Part shown: positions 20,718-22,171 of the stretch, one piece after another
How positions within the stretch are numbered: position 1 is the stretch's first letter
Layout of the letters: each line of letters begins with the position of its first letter
NCBI GenBank assembly: GCA_019120375.1
Contig: DWVE01000046.1
Location: 1-22,171 of the forward strand
Source: Allofournierella_A excrementavium
GTDB lineage: Bacteria > Bacillota > Clostridia > Oscillospirales > Ruminococcaceae
DNA length: 22,171 bases
Direction of reading: 5' to 3'
The notes under the pieces: model-generated
Database searches by the model: none
Told to the model about the DNA's origin: nothing
Seen by the model: the letters and a program-made list of their open reading frames with translations, nothing else
Translations under genes and position numbers: made by a program

Positions 20718-21638
20718 TCAGGCCACGCCCAGCATCGCCAGCGCCGCCAGCATGCCCACCACGCCGCAGAGGATGGTGATGGAGTTGATGCAGCTGGCAA
20801 GGCCGCCGTCGCCGCCGCACTTGGCGGTGAAGGCGGGCGAGATCACCGAGGCGGGGGCGAACACCATCACCGCCAGCACCTGCCGGATCTCCAGCGGCAG
20901 CGGCGCGAAGTGGTAGACCGCCAGGGCCACCAGCAGCGCCGAGGCCAGCCGCAGGCCCACCACCTGGCCCACCCGGCGCAGGTATTCGGGGCGCAGGTCC
21001 ATGTCGAACATGGCGCCGATCATCAGCATGGCCACAAAGGGATTGGCCGCCGCGATGGGGCTGATGAACTCCACCAGGCCCCCGGGCAGCTGCACCCCCG
21101 CCATCACCAGCACCAGCATGGTGACGTAGGTGACAAAGGGCACCGAACTGCCCAGCTTTTTGAGAACGTCCACCGGGCGCAGGGGTTTATCGCCCACATG
21201 GAGCACGCTGCTGGCCCAGGCATAGCTGCCGCCGGTGCAGATGATGGCGTTTCCCACATCGAACAGGCAGGCGGCCACCACCGCCTCGGGCCCCAGATAG
21301 CTCTGCACAAAGGGCAGCGCGAAGGCCCCGATGTTGTAGCCGGGGCAGTTGATCATGAACAGCGCGCGGGTGCCGCTGTCGCTCCGGCGGCTCAAAAACT
21401 GGCCCAGCAGCATCATGACGCAGCACAGGGAAAAGCCCAGCACCGGCAGCATCAGAAGGCTGGTGCGCCACTCCATGGAGGCGAAATTTGTGATGACCGC
21501 CGCAGGCAGCGTGACGCACAGCACCACCTGGGTGAGCACCTTGTAGTCCTGTTTGCCAAACACGCCCACCCGCTTGAGGAAATAGCCCAATGCCAGGATC
21601 AACACATAAGACGCGGAATGCCGCAAAACTTCTGCCAA
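20718..21638 (-). CDS. AEC family transporter (auxin efflux carrier-like permease)
   Basis: A 306-residue protein with about 10 membrane helices, the normal AEC length. It contains LKRVGVFGKQDYKVLTQVVLCVTLPA near the N-terminus, NCPGYNIGAFALPFV in the middle helices and the family-typical ASVISPAFTAKCGGD near the C-terminus. Bacterial members export or import organic acids such as malate (MleP-like); the substrate here is unknown. The start is TTG 21638 with AAAGGA about 10 nt upstream; the only nearby ATG (21648) is in another frame. It diverges from a GntR gene, 183 bp away, which is a natural candidate regulator. Confidence 0.9.
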   Translation of the reverse strand: MAEVLRHSASYVLILALGYFLKRVGVFGKQDYKVLTQVVLCVTLPAAVITNFASMEWRTSLLMLPVLGFSLCCVMMLLGQFLSRRSDSGTRALFMINCPGYNIGAFALPFVQSYLGPEAVVAACLFDVGNAIICTGGSYAWASSVLHVGDKPLRPVDVLKKLGSSVPFVTYVTMLVLVMAGVQLPGGLVEFISPIAAANPFVAMLMIGAMFDMDLRPEYLRRVGQVVGLRLASALLVALAVYHFAPLPLEIRQVLAVMVFAPASVISPAFTAKCGGDGGLASCINSITILCGVVGMLAALAMLGVA

Positions 21639-21681
21639 CGTCTCTCATTCCTTTCGTTCTGGAGGGCGCGCCGCAGGCCGC

Positions 21682-21698
21682 ACCCTATGTAACCCTAT
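21682..21698. repeat. Direct repeat ACCCTAT in the AEC-GntR intergenic region
   Basis: ACCCTAT occurs at 21682-21688 and again at 21692-21698, a 10-bp period that places both on the same DNA face. It lies about 45 nt upstream of the AEC start codon and may be a regulator site or part of the AEC promoter. Confidence 0.4.
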
Positions 21699-21754
21699 CA
21701 CAAACAGGGCAAAAAGACCAGCGCCGCCGTGAAAAAAATCTTTTTTTGGCAATG

Positions 21755-21788
21755 GTCACAAAAATATGCTACTATGGTATAATAGTAG
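21755..21788 (+). promoter_or_regulatory. GntR gene promoter with overlapping 20-bp inverted repeat
   Basis: GTCACA (21755-21760), 17 bp, TATAAT (21778-21783), with TGG ahead of it as an extended -10. The perfect inverted repeat CTACTAT-GGTATA-ATAGTAG (21769-21788) covers the -10 box and is a likely operator, probably for the GntR protein itself. Confidence 0.75.
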
Positions 21789-21821
21789 TCGAAGTATTTC
21801 CGCACGCGGGAGATGTGCTGT

Positions 21822-22171
21822 ATGTTTGGGAAAGAAAACGCTGTGGTGAATATCCGCACGCAGGTCTACAATGCCATCAAGGAGAATATCTGCGGCGGGC
21901 GCTACGAGCCCGGCCAGCGCCTGAACGAGGTGGAGCTGGCACGCTCGCTAAACGTCAGCCGCAGCCCTGTGCGGGAGGCCCTGCGCCGTCTTGCGGCGGA
22001 CGGCCTGGTGGTGGAATTGCCCAACCGGGGCGTTTTCGTCCGCGAGTTCACCCCTCAGGACATCCAGGAGATCTTTGACGTGCGCGTGCTTTTGGAAAGC
22101 TACTGCATCCAGCGCTCGGTGCAGTTCATGACCACCGAGCACAAGCAGGAGCTGATGCGCTGCCTGGACCA
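21822..22171 (+). CDS. GntR family regulator, FadR/FCD type (C-terminus cut by window edge)
   Basis: The frame from ATG 21822 is open to the right edge (116 codons). Residues 10-75 form the GntR winged helix: VYNAIKENICGGRYEPGQRL, then LNVSRSPVREALRRLAADGLV and NRGVFVREF. Residues from about 78 (EIFDVRVLLESYCIQRSV) begin the FCD effector domain of the FadR subfamily, which usually binds an organic acid, often through a metal. GGGAG lies 9 nt before this ATG; an in-frame ATG at 21813 sits too close to that site. It diverges from the AEC permease, which could be its target, with an organic acid as shared ligand (inference). Confidence 0.93.
   Translation, partial: MFGKENAVVNIRTQVYNAIKENICGGRYEPGQRLNEVELARSLNVSRSPVREALRRLAADGLVVELPNRGVFVREFTPQDIQEIFDVRVLLESYCIQRSVQFMTTEHKQELMRCLD

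Overview
The window is GC-rich bacterial DNA with densely packed genes, AGGAGG-type ribosome binding sites, many near-consensus TTGACA/TATAAT promoters and intrinsic terminators. DegV, AbrB with a zinc ribbon, YcxB-like, AEC, the YnbB-like lyase and GTG/TTG starts together suggest a Gram-positive anaerobe of the Clostridia, most likely a gut Oscillospiraceae/Ruminococcaceae relative. The family placement is inferred from gene content and composition. No RNA genes, insertion sequences, phage genes or CRISPR arrays were seen.

Layout. 1-2399 (minus): a partial membrane-anchored surface protein with a Cna-B-like domain and a Pro/Thr stalk, and a DUF3810 membrane metalloprotease-like protein. 2486-3940 (plus): a MarR regulator and a DegV fatty-acid-binding protein read from a promoter flanked by two copies of a 13-bp palindrome. 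4077-5363 (minus): a CPA2-type cation/proton antiporter whose short leader contains an intrinsic terminator. 5478-10191 (minus): an apparent operon murD > GNAT acetyltransferase > YnbB-like PLP lyase > YcxB-like membrane protein. 10446-12369 (plus): an OppA-like lipoprotein with a doubtful start codon and a CsoR-type metal sensor. 12564-12995 (minus): a lower-GC small membrane-anchored protein of unknown function. 13216-14670 (minus): gltX.

14858-17389 (plus): an MBOAT O-acyltransferase and its SGNH partner, a two-gene envelope O-acylation module. 17472-18479 (plus): trpS. 18643-18885 (plus): a small AbrB/zinc-ribbon regulator behind a perfect consensus promoter. 18979-19665 (minus): an XRE regulator. 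20012-20659 (plus): a histidine phosphatase. 20718-21638 (minus): an AEC-family permease. 21822-end (plus): a partial GntR/FCD regulator with a 20-bp inverted repeat over its -10 box.

Most of the window is core or common genes. The parts most worth following up are the MarR/DegV operon with FabT-like boxes, the promoter-terminator-gene order ahead of the antiporter, the ACG codon where the lipoprotein should start, and the MBOAT/SGNH pair. I did not find a clearly new multi-gene defence or mobile system.
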